A stretch of 64,000 bases of DNA from Fragum whitleyi (lineage: Eukaryota; Mollusca; Bivalvia; Cardiida; Cardiidae), in NCBI GenBank assembly GCA_948146395.1, contig OX411555.1, positions 39,697,065 to 39,761,064 on the forward strand, given 5' to 3'. The translations under genes and the position numbers were made by a program. Of the stretch, positions 1-11,883 are shown one piece after another. The notes beneath the pieces are model-generated. The model was given only the letters and a program-made list of their open reading frames with translations, was not told where the DNA came from and did no database searches. How positions within the stretch are numbered: position 1 is the first letter of the stretch; the number at the start of each line of letters is the position of its first letter.

Positions 1-829
1 GATTTCACGATTTTACTAACTGCATCATGCAAAGAACATGGAACTGTTGGAAATATCATAAACGGACTTATATTTTTCCAATAATAATTCGAATAAATCC
101 CCTTTCCTCATCACGCAATAAATAATAGAGTGAAACGCGTCTTCAATGAAAATCTAATTACATTTCTTTAAGAGCAGCTCAACGAGACGTCTTTTCATGA
201 ACAGTTTTCTAAACAAACTTCTTATCGCATATATTGTGATATTATTCAAAGGATTCAAAAGTGTTTTAAGTATGGAACACGGTTACGCTTTTATGAAAAT
301 CTCAGTGGGATATATAAGCTTAACAACATCTGTAATCGACCTATATTCGCAAACAGTTCACAAACTGCAACTGAAATTTATATGAATATGTGCGGGACAT
401 TTCCAACCAGTTTACATATGCGCAACGTTAAGACTCAGATCAGCCTGTGCAGCTGCACAGTCTGATCAAAGTCTTCACTATACCCTCAACAGGTGGCTAT
501 TGGAATGAAATCCCTATTAAGAATTCAAAAATAATCTTAATGCACAACGAGATTGATGGAAAATATTCGAAATATCACCTTATAGGCTCATATTATAGAA
601 GTGCACATCTTACAAAATGGTCAATACCAGTGTCACAAATTATACTTATAAACATCCTTAATTATTCATTAAGATAATGCACGTATATTAATCAATTTAT
701 TTAACCTCCTACTGAATTTAATTCTCTAACAACGGATGAAACATTGATGTTTTAACATATTCCTTTCAATGGTCGACTATCTACCCTGTTTCGTTTTAAG
801 CGTATAATTCTGCTTTATTAATGAACTGG
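1..829. other. Unassigned sequence, no gene recognised
   Basis: Both frames and strands are broken by frequent stops, and the short open frames here (62 and 76 codons) have no recognisable motif. The only structure is a palindrome at 438-467 (GATCAGCC ... GTCTGATC) of the TCAGACTGCACA type seen elsewhere in the window. The sequence around it (about 380-480) resembles the interior of the element at 13641-13914. Confidence 0.5.
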
Positions 830-2240
830 CAGGGCGGGGCTTAACCGTGACGTAATTTGGCGAGTTTACTTTTAAATAGTTTGGGTTCATTGAAAAGTTA
901 ATCGCTAATCATCGTTAACTCGTGCAAATAACTGTTTCCTAAAACCTAAAGGATTCACGTGCTTTGAGAAAGTGAACACATTTCATCGTTTGGTTACCAA
1001 GGCCTCGTAACTCCAGCTTGATTAAGCTGAAGTTACGTGGATTTGGTTACCAATCTACGATTTAAGGTCTCGAGTTTTTTAAGTCGACTCTCTTTAGAAG
1101 TAGTGTAACGAAATTGGTTTGTAGGGTTCCAGTCTATAAAAGACAGGATCAAAGTACCCACGTTCTCGTAGTCAATTAGAGGGGTAGGTTGGCAGTGTTT
1201 GTGTTGTTGCCATGGTGGCGCGTGCAGGATGGCACGTGCACCTAAAATCCAGGTATTTATGGAGCTGATTTCTCTGAGATCAGCCCAAACCGCGACTGTT
1301 CATTGAGGTGACAACATCTGCAAGATTAAAAGCCGTTAAATATATTTAATATTTATATCCTGGTTTGGGTAAGTGGTGAATAAGACAAAGTGCTGCCAGA
1401 TATCTGAATTATTGCAATGCAGATACTCTGGCAGAACTAGTTCTGTGCCGCCACCCCGAACCAGGTATTTTATTAAATGTAGTAGGTAGTCCAGACCCGG
1501 TTCAGACCAAGTTCAAGAGGTGTCTGGAACCAAGTGTTCAGAGGGTTGTGGGTTATGACTACTAAGAATCAATTGGTCCGAGTTGGTTCGGACCAAGTCT
1601 CGGAAGTGTTAGTGGAAGATCGTTGACCATTTTGAAGGGTTTAAAAGTCATAGTGAAACCTTTAGTGTCTGTAATTAAACGTTGATTAATTGTTGATTTT
1701 TGAGGCAGATAGCCATTTTGTGTAGATCATTTCAATTATGGTTTAAATCATCTTTTTTTTTTTGTGTGTGTGTGTGTATTTGTCTGGACTAAGTAGCCAA
1801 CCAGGTTTAAAGAAAAAAAAAAACACTTGGTAAATCCTAACCGCTCGGGATTTACGTTACAGTAGGTTATTTGTGCAACGACCCGTTATTTAGGCTCCGC
1901 CTTGCCAGGGCATTAATCTTGATTAATACTATAGAATCAGTATCATCAGTAACCACAGAATCTCCTTTTTATTTTACTCATGTTATTTCGACTGTCCTGT
2001 CGGATAGGGCATTATCATTATCTAGTATGAAGTAAGCTGAAATGTACATACATGTACATACTTGTATTCTGCGTTATTATTCACCTGATAGGACGTGGTA
2101 ATAAGGCGAGTTTACTTTTCAATTTGGGTTCTTTAAAACGTGCAAAGCAAAAGTGAACAAGTTTCACCATTGAGTTACCAAAACCTAGAAACTATTTAAG
2201 CTGAACCTACGAGGGTTTGGTGACCCACCGATAGTTTAAC
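830..2240 (+). repeat. Diverged direct repeat pair (830-1045 and 2085-2240)
   Basis: Two stretches about 1.25 kb apart share an ordered series of words: 'ggcgagtttacttttaa', 'gggttc', 'aaagtgaacaa', 'tttca', 'gttaccaa', then a hairpin-like 'agctgaa' segment and 'tttggt'. The first copy contains a clean hairpin at about 1008-1037 (GTAACT...AGCTT / AAGCT...AGTTAC). Between them lie a TATAAA box-like word at 1135-1140, a short hairpin at 1391-1433, and a run of T followed by (GT)n near 1750-1778. I cannot name the family; a retroelement terminal region is possible but nothing shows it. Confidence 0.4.
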
Positions 2241-5183
2241 ATTCCAAGTTTACAATGTCGATGATCTTTAAAGGTGATTAAAACACTGGTTTTACCTAAA
2301 GGTTCATGTAAAGTGTTTGAGACCAAATTTTAAAGGCACTTCATTTGCCAAGAAAAAGCAGTATATCAAGGTATATTATACATCAAAATGAAGCCATTTA
2401 TGAGCACAAGCTGTTGAGTAACATATGACTGTCATAGATATAGCGGTATAGCCAAAGCATTGTGGAAAAAGGTCATTTTGTAGAGAACAAGCAACTGCAT
2501 GTCTGTTGGATAAAATTGGCCCATATTTCAACTAAAAAGAGAATATGATATATAATGCACACCTCAACCCAGTCTTTAATATCGTTCTGCGCTTGCACAC
2601 GCATAATTATTTTAGATAAAAATTGCATATTCTAGTGATAATTTAGAGGAGTTGTATTAAAATATACCAAAACATACATGGAGTAATTTGGTTATATGGG
2701 ATCGTTACTTTGTTTTCACTCAAGTTGTGCCTTGGGAATATATTCGATGTGCGTGCAGCTCTCAATTATCATGTATTCATTCGTGTAATTGAAATGTACT
2801 CGCTGTCACGGTAAAGGGATTAGAGTGGAAATGAGTTCCTATGTTCTATACTGCACAATGTCTAAGAACCAAGTCATATACACTTATAGTTCAACCGCGG
2901 TGTAAGAAAACGCGGGAAGTTGTGGAATAGCCAGATGTAGGGGTGGACTTTACTGAAATTTATCAAGCGTGAGAAAACGGTACTAAATTACAAATGTAAT
3001 CACGTATATACTGATCGAGTAAAGACACTCATCAAGAAAAAACAACAACACTTTTTTCTCCCAATAGATATTCAATGCCTTTTGATGATTCAATTTTAGT
3101 TTCTTCATGATAAAGTCGATTTCGAAGGCACGTTACTTTTCGCTATGACACATGAAGTTTACAGATGTAATTCAAAGGATGTTTAGAATACCAGTAGTTT
3201 TGTGTTTCTGTAATCCTTCAGTATAGTTTAAAAACCGTGACAGCAAAAAATTCGTTGGTCCCAATTTATCTATATTGCACTCTTCGAAAGGTTGTTTATA
3301 AACATTCAGATAGCATGGTTTACCTATAAGAAGATCGAAATATTGACACTGATTTGGATCAAAATCATTCTAAAACTCGGCGTTCGATGTATTGCCCGAA
3401 GTTGAATAAAATGAAGGTATCAAAATTGGAATGTTATTTACAATAGTCTTATTTGCAATTAATGTTAGTAAGTAAAAAGGCAAGTTTGAGTAGTAATATC
3501 GTCCTAGTTGACCGAACTCTCATAACTCTAAGGTTTTAAAGTTGTGTTTTGTTTATGCCTTCACGGTCGCCCATCAAAGAAAAATAGCTTATTTCAACAT
3601 GTTCGCAAATACATGTAGTAAAACAAAAACTTTGTTTTAGAAAAAAAAAAAAATAATAATATGAAACTTTATAGCAATTTTATTGATAATAACACTAAAC
3701 GATATTACTCAATACTCTTAAGGTTCATTCTAAGACAACAAAGAAATTGAGACGGGGCACATAAGTTTATATTAACTTCATTTTTTACGGTACGGACTTG
3801 GAAATATCTTTATTTATTTTATGAACCAAACCTAAGGAAATCGCCATAAAACCAATGAAATCATCACAATCCACTTGGTAAATCGTTAATGTTACTGTTG
3901 AAAACCGCCATTAAATTAGGACCAAATGGCAAGTAATGAAAATACTGTTACTTCGATAAGTGAGAAGTTGATTTGAGCCACATTTAACGCTGTAACTGTA
4001 CTTTAAGATCAAATGAACATCTACTTTTTGTGAAAAACTATCGTAAAAGAGGGAGTTTTTATTCAAATAAAGCAATACATCTAGTTTATTTAATGGAATT
4101 AAACGCCACTTTCAACATTATCGCAGTTATATCGCGGCGACTCTGCTATGCACTTGTTCAAACCGCTGCATCCTAAACACGTGGCAGGCGCGGAATCGGG
4201 CGCACCATCTTAGAAAACACTCTCGTGAAAAGTCACCCGTGAAAATGAGTTACGCGGGACTATCAATGGAATCGAAAGACAAAATCTGCGAACATTTCAT
4301 TACCTTGACCCAGATACAATTGTTAATTAACCTTGATTTAATTGCATTGTAAATAAATGACGATAATACTATCATAAACAATACAGTCTAACTTAAACTT
4401 GAACTCGAACATAGACCTTCAGGGGTTGTCTGACATTTATAGAGATATTGGAATTGTCCTAATATTTGACTTGTCAATCGAAAAGGACTAACTTCCCTAT
4501 GTTCTGGATGCCAAAACGGTCCAAACAGTTAGCCAATTTTACACCGCTTTGTACGCTAGTGTAAGTGCAAAGAGGAGGTATGCTTTGCATACAGCTGGTT
4601 AGTGCGAAAAGTATCATAGGGGTGAAACTTTTCCGTATGATTTGATTGATCGAAAATCGGATGAAAGTTTGCCGCACCGTTGTCCAAAACAATGTACATT
4701 GTACAAGGTTTTTTCCTTCTTGTAAATATTTTAGATAAAACAAAAGTCAATTTTGCTTACACAGGTGTAGACAAAATTGACATTTGATCACTGACTTTAA
4801 CTTGTGTGTCTATAATGTCCAACGCTCCAACCGGTTTCAAGTCCACTATATATAGAATCTTTATAAACAATAACCAATTGGTCAATGAATGCTATCAGCA
4901 CACAGTGCCTGGCGTTCCATTTTCTTAATTAACAAACTCGGTAAGACCAGGTAAATTGGATTGTAAATAATTAAAATCTGGCTCAGTCTTCTCCTTATCC
5001 ATGTACACGAGAGTGTACTTTTGTTCTTCAAACAAACTTACTAAGTTAATCTTAAATTAGACATTCTAAACACGAATACTCAAAAGATGCCTTTTTGCTG
5101 AAACGCAGTAATTTTGGTCACTGTGATCCAAATGTGAGTATGAGGCTTTCAGTTTATAATTCAAGTTCAATTTTCTGTTTACA
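2241..5183. other. Unassigned sequence, no gene recognised
   Basis: About 2.9 kb of AT-rich sequence with no supported coding region, RNA gene or repeat that I recognise. The 89-codon minus-strand frame near 4474-4743 has an overlapping rival in another frame and no family motif, so it is treated as chance. Confidence 0.5.
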
Positions 5184-5432
5184 TGGGGTTACAATACGCC
5201 GCTTTCAACAATCTTCACTTTTATCGTGGCGGCTAGATTACCTAACAATGATTCCCGGCTTTTTCACACCAGTACTACCATTTCTTCCTTTCCTAGCCTC
5301 CAGCTGCTATCCCACATTGGTCTTCCCATTGGGAGATAGATAAGCGAAAAGGATGAGTGACGTCGTCGGGGATCGAACATGGGACCCCTAGATTGACAGT
5401 CCGACGTGTTACCAACTTCCCCATTACGGATA
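5184..5432 (-). mobile_element. tRNA-derived SINE (Asp-like head), minus strand
   Basis: Read on the minus strand, it starts with a tRNA-like head. It has 'agttggtaacacgtcggact', then GTC where an Asp anticodon would lie, and a box B-like GTTCGATCCCC. A body follows with 'gggatagcagctggaggcta' and 'ggaatcattgttaggt', and the end is 'ttgaaagcggcgta'. The same order of words occurs in the better-preserved copy at 36790-37071. The tail is lost or degenerate here. It is an old, diverged copy with no clear target duplication. Confidence 0.75.
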
Positions 5433-5482
5433 ATCATATATTCACGCTGCTTCTTTCATTTCTATAGATTTATCAGAAGTAA

Positions 5483-5837
5483 AAAGTGAAATTAAAGGGA
5501 GGTAATCAAGTGTCGCTTATTGTGTTCAGGGTGAACTGAATTAGCGGTACGTATTACCTCCCTTTAGTAAAATATACGTTCATTTCTGTTTGTGTGTCTT
5601 CGTGGACCAATCAGACACTTTAACATCCACACAAGCCAATAAAATCGTACCTTAATTTGACCGATTGGATTTAAATATTGATCGATTTGATCGATTGAGA
5701 AAAGTTTACTAATAAATTCTGAGCGTTTTTGATCGATTTGAGGGAGTTCTTGGAATAAATAAAAGGAGCGTTGGTTGATCGATTTAGAAAGGTTTCGATC
5801 GGAATTAATTGTCAATTTCACGATATATTTAATTGTA
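5483..5837 (-). mobile_element. MITE-1 copy, 5'-truncated
   Basis: It retains the central palindrome (GGGAGGTAATC to GTATTACCTCCC), the subfamily segment 'tgtgtgtcttcgtgg' and the terminal repeat 'gtcaatttcacgat' running to TGTA. The outer arm on the left is missing. It belongs to the same subfamily as the copies at 43292 and 51734, which carry 'gtgtcttcgtggaccaatcag'. A 99-codon frame on the minus strand lies inside it and is not a gene. Confidence 0.8.
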
Positions 5838-6279
5838 CAGATACGAGTCTCGCTAACAAGCATCAGCTTTTTTATTCAAGGCTCTGTTGTCCCGAAGAAT
5901 ATCAAAATATACATCCTATACAAATCCGAAAGAAGATGTCTCAAATTTTACAGAAACTATAAAAATGTCTGTGTTCTAACACAAATTGAATTATTTAATT
6001 GGTTTTGCACTGTTTCCTGAGTAGCAGACGAATAAAATCGTTTCATTGGATTGATGGTACATTTAATGTGAGTTGATGACTGTATTTTTATATATATTCA
6101 CGACCGAATAATCACCATATTCGTCTGTTGCAGCAACCTACATGAGGTCTACGACATTTCAAATGAAATACGACATTTCCAACATGTTTATCAACCATGT
6201 TTCTCTTAAGTTTTTTTGCACATCTAAAAACAAGTGTGTTTTAAAATTGTTTCGAGGAACTACGTGTGAGGAAGCTGAA

Positions 6280-6731
6280 TACAGTTAATAACATCGTGGA
6301 ATTGACATTCACATCGATTAAAACCATTCTAAATCGCTCACTCAGCGCTCCATTTATTATTTCCAAACATTTACTCAAACCATTCTAAAGCGTTCAAAAT
6401 TACTAAAGAATATAAGATAAACAACTAGCGTCAAACTGAAAAAAACAAGAACCAAATCGCGATTTCAATGACATAATTGCGAATTTAGGCGTCTGATAGG
6501 TTCTTGAGGAAACGGGAAGCTATCTATAGAATTTTTATGCATATTTTATTAAAGGGAGGTAATACATATAGCTAATTTTGTTCATCCTGAACAAAATCAG
6601 CTATATAGGATTACCTCCCATTAAATTCACATTAAATTCACTCAAAACTCAATCCCCGCACCCATTTAATTTCATTCCAGAATCATTCCGAAATTATTCA
6701 CCCTGTCACTTTTACGATGTTGTTAAATGTA
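6280..6731 (+). mobile_element. MITE-1 copy, complete
   Basis: The full element has TACAGTTAATAACATCG at one end and CGATGTTGTTAAATGTA at the other, so TA flanks both ends. Its central palindrome has the ATATAGCTAATTTTG / CAAAATCAGCTATAT arm type around TTCATCCTGAAC. That arm type also occurs at 34326-34768, a copy in the opposite orientation that matches closely along its length, including 'aaccaaatcgcgatttcaat' and its complement. Confidence 0.92.
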
Positions 6732-6764
6732 ATTGCAGAATCACGACCAACTCCATCCTGCAAA

Positions 6765-7470
6765 ATGGGTTTTAGAAGCGAGAATTTTGTGTTCGCTGAA
6801 ATTTGAAGCGAATTGAGAACGCGAAATTGTAAATATAGAATATGCTTGTATAGGCACTTCGAACATTGTGCACAGGAACTTGGCAATACACCTTGAACAC
6901 CCTCAAGCGTGAAAATGGACCGGCGTGAAATTTTCCTAATTCACAGTAATAAATTGCATATAAAGACAGGCTTATTTTTTCAGATTTCAGACGTGCAAAT
7001 GATTTTAGTTCAGTATCCCAAATTAGAGTTTTCTGATAGGCTTAAAAATATTAACACCTCCATTGAAAAATTATGTTTGGAAAAAATGATATAAACTTTG
7101 ATTTTTTTTGTGACTGATTTTTTTTTAACTCTTTCTATAATATTTTCAATCAGTAAAAAGATAAATGTGATCGATTTTGAAACAAAAAATATATCTTTAG
7201 TCTAACAATAGCTTATAAATTTGGAAGGAAACCAACTGTAAGAAAACATTTAAGACGAAAGGGTTAAATAGTTGATTTCTGGTTAATGGAGATTTTATTT
7301 TCCATTCACTGCTTGACAAGGTGTTTACAAGATGTTTACAAAATAACGAGATGCTGTTTGAACGCTAAGTGCAGGCACTTATTATTCTAGGATCCCTGAA
7401 ATCATTCATACAGCGATTTTGCCATGCGCCCAAGTTACGAGCGCTCACATAACGTTCAAGAAACGGTAGG
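6765..7470 (+). repeat. Dispersed repeat R1, uninterrupted copy
   Basis: About 700 bp that recurs at 11884-13640. Shared words include 'cacttcgaacattgtgcaca', 'ccctcaagcgtgaaaatgga', 'acaatagcttataaatttgg' and 'taacgagatgctgtttgaac'. This copy lacks the 1.04 kb mariner-like insertion of the other copy and so preserves an empty TA site at 7190-7191. No coding potential is evident. The class of R1 is unknown. Confidence 0.85.
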
Positions 7471-7668
7471 TGCCTGCTTTGCAAGTGCACCGTGGATCGC
7501 AAGTCAATATCTAAAGCAAAAGGATCGCCGCTTTTGGAGGTATTTCTGTGATACTACATAGGCTGAGGCAACTAACCATAGATTCACGGAAATGCTAATA
7601 TTAATGTCATACTTTACCTCTCCGAGTCTCCTGGAACACATCCCATTTGGCATTTCAATTAAACACCT

Positions 7669-7801
7669 GCTCTGTGTTCAGGATGTAAAAACGTTTCGCG
7701 AGCGCTTCTAGGTGATACCCCGCTTTGCATGTGCACATACGTGCAAAGCGAGGTATCATTTCGAAAGCACTTCGCTAACGTTTTCATCCTGAACGCAGGG
7801 C
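7669..7801. repeat. Long palindrome, CCCGCTTTGCACG family
   Basis: The arms run from TGTTCAGGATG to CATCCTGAACGCAGG and meet at 'ccccgctttgcatgtgcaca' opposite 'cgtgcaaagcgagg'. The arms are about 60 bp with scattered mismatches. Related palindromes lie at 38629-38760, 61501-61622 and 61642-61758, and one-armed pieces at 10435-10510 and 18657-18745. Confidence 0.85.
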
Positions 7802-7945
7802 TGGAGCTAATAAGATAAAGATTAAAGATACACGCAACCCGTTCATAACCACTCTAAATCACTCGATGAGCATTCATACAGCATTCCTAACGCTCACTTA
7901 AATCTTTCAAGAACGCTCCAAAATCATTCAAAACCCCAATTGTCG
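7802..7945 (+). mobile_element. Degenerate MITE-1-like fragment
   Basis: It has words of the MITE-1 left half in order ('cataaccactctaaatcact', 'cattc', 'aacgctc', 'aaatcattcaaaac') but no terminal repeat or central palindrome. Assignment rests on word order only. Confidence 0.4.
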
Positions 7946-8007
7946 TGCATAATACTTTACAACTTCAATAAAATCGAACAAATCAAGCTTTTTTGTATTC
8001 GCTGATG

Positions 8008-8442
8008 TACAATTAATGGCATCGTGAAATTGTTATTCATCTCTTTCAAAACTGTTCTAAATCGCTCAGTTAGCGCTCCATTTATTCATTCCAAACACTC
8101 ACTCAAACTATTCAAAAGCGTTCAAACGAATTGAAAAATATAGAATCAACAATGTCATTCAAGCTAAATTTGAAGAATCGAGTTTTCACTGACATTATTC
8201 AAACTTGTAAACGCCTGATAGATTCTAGAAGAAATAGAAAGCTATCTATAGACCCTGTATGCATATCTTATTAAAGGGAGGAAATCAACATTGCCAATTT
8301 TGTTCATCCTGAACAAAATTTGCAATGTTTGATTACCTCCAATTAAATTCACTCAAAACTCGCTCAACACATTCATTCAATTTCAATCCTAAATTATTCC
8401 ATAATCATTCACCTTGTCAATTTCACGATGTTGTTAACTGTT
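8008..8442 (+). mobile_element. MITE-1 copy, nearly complete
   Basis: The ends are TACAATTAATGGCATCGTG and CGATGTTGTTAACTGTT, so the right TA has decayed to TT. The central palindrome carries paired differences: CATTGCCAATTTTG on the left faces CAAAATTTGCAATG on the right. The element sits just upstream of a truncated copy in the opposite orientation. Confidence 0.9.
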
Positions 8443-8539
8443 GCATGATATGATAAAAGGATAAACTAAATTTATGTACGAATAAGAGTCCGCTAATCAC
8501 CAATGCCCTAACCACTGTGTTTTTCAGAAACAGTGCTAT

Positions 8540-8850
8540 TGAATGAATTTTGAGTAAAATTAAATGAGTGAGATGAGCGAGTTTCGAGTGAAATTAATGG
8601 GCGGAAAACCAATATCGCTATTTTTTCAGGATGAACAAAATTAACGATATCTGTTACCTCCCTTTAATAAAATACGAATAGAATTTCTATAAATAGCTCC
8701 ATTTTCCTTCAATAACCTATCAGACGCTTACAATTTAAATCATGTTAGTGAAATTGCGACTATTTCCTGGCTAAATTCATTTTGAATGAAGTTATTGATT
8801 TTATCTGTTTCGGTGAGTTTGAGCGTTTTGAATAGATTGAGTGAAGACTT
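8540..8850 (-). mobile_element. MITE-1 copy, truncated at both ends
   Basis: The central palindrome region ('aatatcgct' to 'acgatatctgttacctccc') and much of the following arm ('acctatcagacgcttacaat', 'tgagtttgagcgtttt') are present. The left terminal repeat is absent and the right one breaks off at 'attgagtgaa'. Confidence 0.8.
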
Positions 8851-10530
8851 TATGCCTTACCAATCAAAATCTTTCACCAATATTAAAGTGTTTTTGTGGA
8901 CAAACGGACAAACTGACAGGACAAAAAACAACTGTCTCCAATATGTCTATGCCAGGGCATAACAATTGTTTTAATCATTTCAAAAGGCCGTTGACCTTTG
9001 AAATCTTTCTACATAATCTAAACGCAATTTAACCTTAAACATGCCCCAATGTCAAAAATAGATTACATTTTGTAATCAAACGTTTATAAGTATTCATTCT
9101 CATATAACATTTGGTTCTTTTTTAGATACGAACCCTTGACTTGCGGAAGTTTGCGGAGATATGTAATATAATTTCTTCAATCGCAAATATAGCACAGTTA
9201 TTCTTATACATGTAACTCTGTCGAAGATTTCGCGAAAACATTTTAACTGTCTGAAATGACAAATCATTCATTCCCACAGCGAATGAAATTGAATTTAGTA
9301 TAGAGGGGTCAGCAAAGCCTATACATGTACAGGCACCTTCAAAATTCTGGACTGACCCCACGGTATGGTTTGTTTCCTTTTCTCCATGAATATAAGACCG
9401 TTTTTACAAGACCACCAACACGCAGCAAAATTTGCCGGTCCTTTCAGCGCAATAAACATATTTCTAAATCTTAATCTTAATAATATTTTTTTTTATTGTG
9501 GTCTTGTGTTTTTAGTATGGCTGTTTTGTTTATCTATTTTTTATATGTGTGTTTGTTTGTCTGATTCCAAAGCATATCATAGAGACTGTCAAAATTTTGA
9601 AGTGAAATAAGTTGGTCCATCTAGAGTACTTCTTGATCTATTCATTAAATAGGTATGAGTTTCACAATGTTTTAATAGATCGTCGGAAAATGAATTACGT
9701 CCTCTAATCCATAAGGTATAGGGCGAATTTAAAATAATTGGCCTTCAAATTGCTGGTCAAAGAAACAAAGAAACAAAAATGCGTTAGAACAGCAGGTGTC
9801 GACGATTCAGAAAAGAGGAGCCAGGCTAGAGTAAGAACTGATCGTGACAATTAACAACACTTTTATATTGACAATCATTCCGATTAAAACCATTCAAAAT
9901 CACTCGCACAGCATTCCATTCATTCAATCCAAACAATCACATATCCCATTCGAAAACGCTCCAAATTCACTGAAAATGATATCATCATGAACGGCGTTCA
10001 AAATCAATAAAGCTTAAAAATCGCTATTTCACTGACATTATTAGATTTTTTTTCGCGTCTGATAGGTTCTTGAAGAAATAGGAAGCCATTTATAGAACTT
10101 GTATATATATTTTATTGAAGGGGGGGGGGGGGCAATAAATATCGCTAATTTTGTTAATCCCGAACAAAATTAGCAATATTGGACTGCCTTCCTTTAATTT
10201 CACCCAAAACTCACTGCGCACATTCATTCAATTTTATTCCAATTTTTTCCAAAATAATTCACAATGTTAATTTCACGATGATGTTAATTGTAACGACGAT
10301 GCTGAACATATGGAATATGTTCTGGTGTTGGAACCCTCGAATTGACAAGGTACTGATGCTAAGGTACAGTGTGGAGCAAGGACACTTGGCTTGCATAATT
10401 TTTTTTCCCTTATTAAAAATGCTGGAATAAGAGCCATGCCGTGCGTTCAGGCTGACAAAATGGTACAAACTGTCTACAAATTATACCCCACTTTGCACGT
10501 ACTTTAAGCAAACCTTGATTGGTGTCTCGT
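8851..10530 (+). repeat. Dispersed duplication R2, copy 1
   Basis: A composite block recurs at about 16226-18745 in the same order. It runs from 'tggacaaacggacaaactga' through 'cctttgaaatctttctacat', 'gaaattgaatttagtatag' and 'agttggtccatctagag', a MITE-1 copy, 'acgacgatgctgaa', and an arm of the CCCGCTTTGCACG palindrome. It carries an empty TTAA site at 8883-8886, where copy 2 has an inserted element. It contains inverted words 'ggggtcag' and 'ctgacccc' about 60 bp apart. No reading frame survives in both copies. Confidence 0.88.
9846..10292 (+). mobile_element. MITE-1 copy within R2
   Basis: The left end has drifted (ACAATTAACAACACTTT), and the right end is CACGATGATGTTAATTGTA. The central palindrome is present with a run of G (10122-10133) in place of GGGAGG. 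The orthologous position in R2 copy 2 (17674-18509) holds the same MITE, so it was there before the duplication. Confidence 0.85.
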
Positions 10531-10789
10531 ACAGAACCATTTACAATCTCCGGAAATCCATTTGACTAGGAAATCTATCGGATTTGAACCAAGTAATAAA
10601 TTCTAAGCGCTAAAGGCCCCGAAGACCTTGTTTATAAAGAGGCAAGGTTACATTTGAAGGCATGCACTCCAATTTTTAATCTTTTTAGCAAGGCTTTTTA
10701 GGCGAAGGAAACCAAGGGTTCCATTCACCTATAAGGATCGTAAGCCAGATTCCGAACTCACTTCAAAGGCAAAATATCGAACGTTATGC

Positions 10790-10824
<35 letters not shown>

Positions 10825-11883
10825 CGCTGAGTCCGCAAAAAACAACAAATTTCCGAGGCATAGATTACCACGCCCGGTACCGCTTTGCAGACAGGGGCAA
10901 TTCGCGTTTTTATTCTTCTAAGTGAGTTGATGGTTTGCTACTAGTCAGTCAATTGATCCATTCATTCAGTCCGTTTAACAATCGTAATAATGTTGTTTTT
11001 CTAGGGGCACAAGTTCGCCGGCTCTTTCTTTTAAAATTAAATTGAATTCCATAAAGAAGATGTATTTTGCTGTGGGAACACAAGAAATTGATAGGGTCAA
11101 TTTCTCCCTTTCCTACAATATGGTCCACCCTATACCCATACCCCATTATTTTTTTAATTTCTAACCTAGATATATATCAAATCACACTCATGTTGCTTTA
11201 TTGCCTGCAACCTGTTCCAAGTTGGCCCTGTCTAAAATTTTGTCGTCTGTTTAAGGGTTTAAGGATGGGACAAATTGTTCTAATTTAGATTATCCATTAC
11301 AAGACAACAAAAGTGTAGACAGGTCGAAATTGTAAAGGCTTGCAGATTACATACAGTATGGAGGCAAATTAGTAAAATCTGTTGCAGAAAGGGTAGATAT
11401 TATTAGGGAGAAAGGAGAAAGTGTTAGTAAGCAGTATTTCTTCTTTTCCCTGTTAGCATGGTCATCCGTCAAGATCAATTATAAAAGCTATGATTCTTTA
11501 ACACAGCGGTGCTTTTGGTAGTGATAAGTGAGAAAATATCTGGTATACATGATAAGGACAAGTGAATAATCAAGGTTATATTCCAGAAAATTGATCTTGT
11601 GTGTTGTTTCGTCTATTCAGTTCCATCGCCTTCAGTACTATCAGTACTTTGATTTTATAACAGCGTAGTGATATGCAAGCACTGTGTTGAACACACAAAG
11701 CAATTCGTGTCACACAAAAGTTGATTACGTATACTAGAACTATTTTTTTTTGCGTACGCTTGAGCACAAAGAAGCTACGTAGTACACATGTTGTTCGGTT
11801 TTTGACTCGATTATCTTTTTCTTGGGCAATTTCCACGGTACAGGGTTGTTTCCAATGGCCTGCTAAACCAGGCCAACCAGTAT
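10531..11883. other. Unassigned sequence with a (TA)n microsatellite
   Basis: No supported gene. A (TA)n run of about 15 units lies near 10792-10823. Short open frames of 65-103 codons occur on both strands, including overlapping ones near 11576-11906, and show no motif. Confidence 0.5.

Noticed and set aside
1100..1900. LTR of a retrotransposon
   Set aside because: A TATA-like word is present, but I found no matching second LTR, primer-binding site or polypurine tract.
5564..6020. Overlapping frames of 63-99 codons on both strands
   Set aside because: The minus-strand frame lies inside a MITE-1 copy; the others overlap its edge. No motif.
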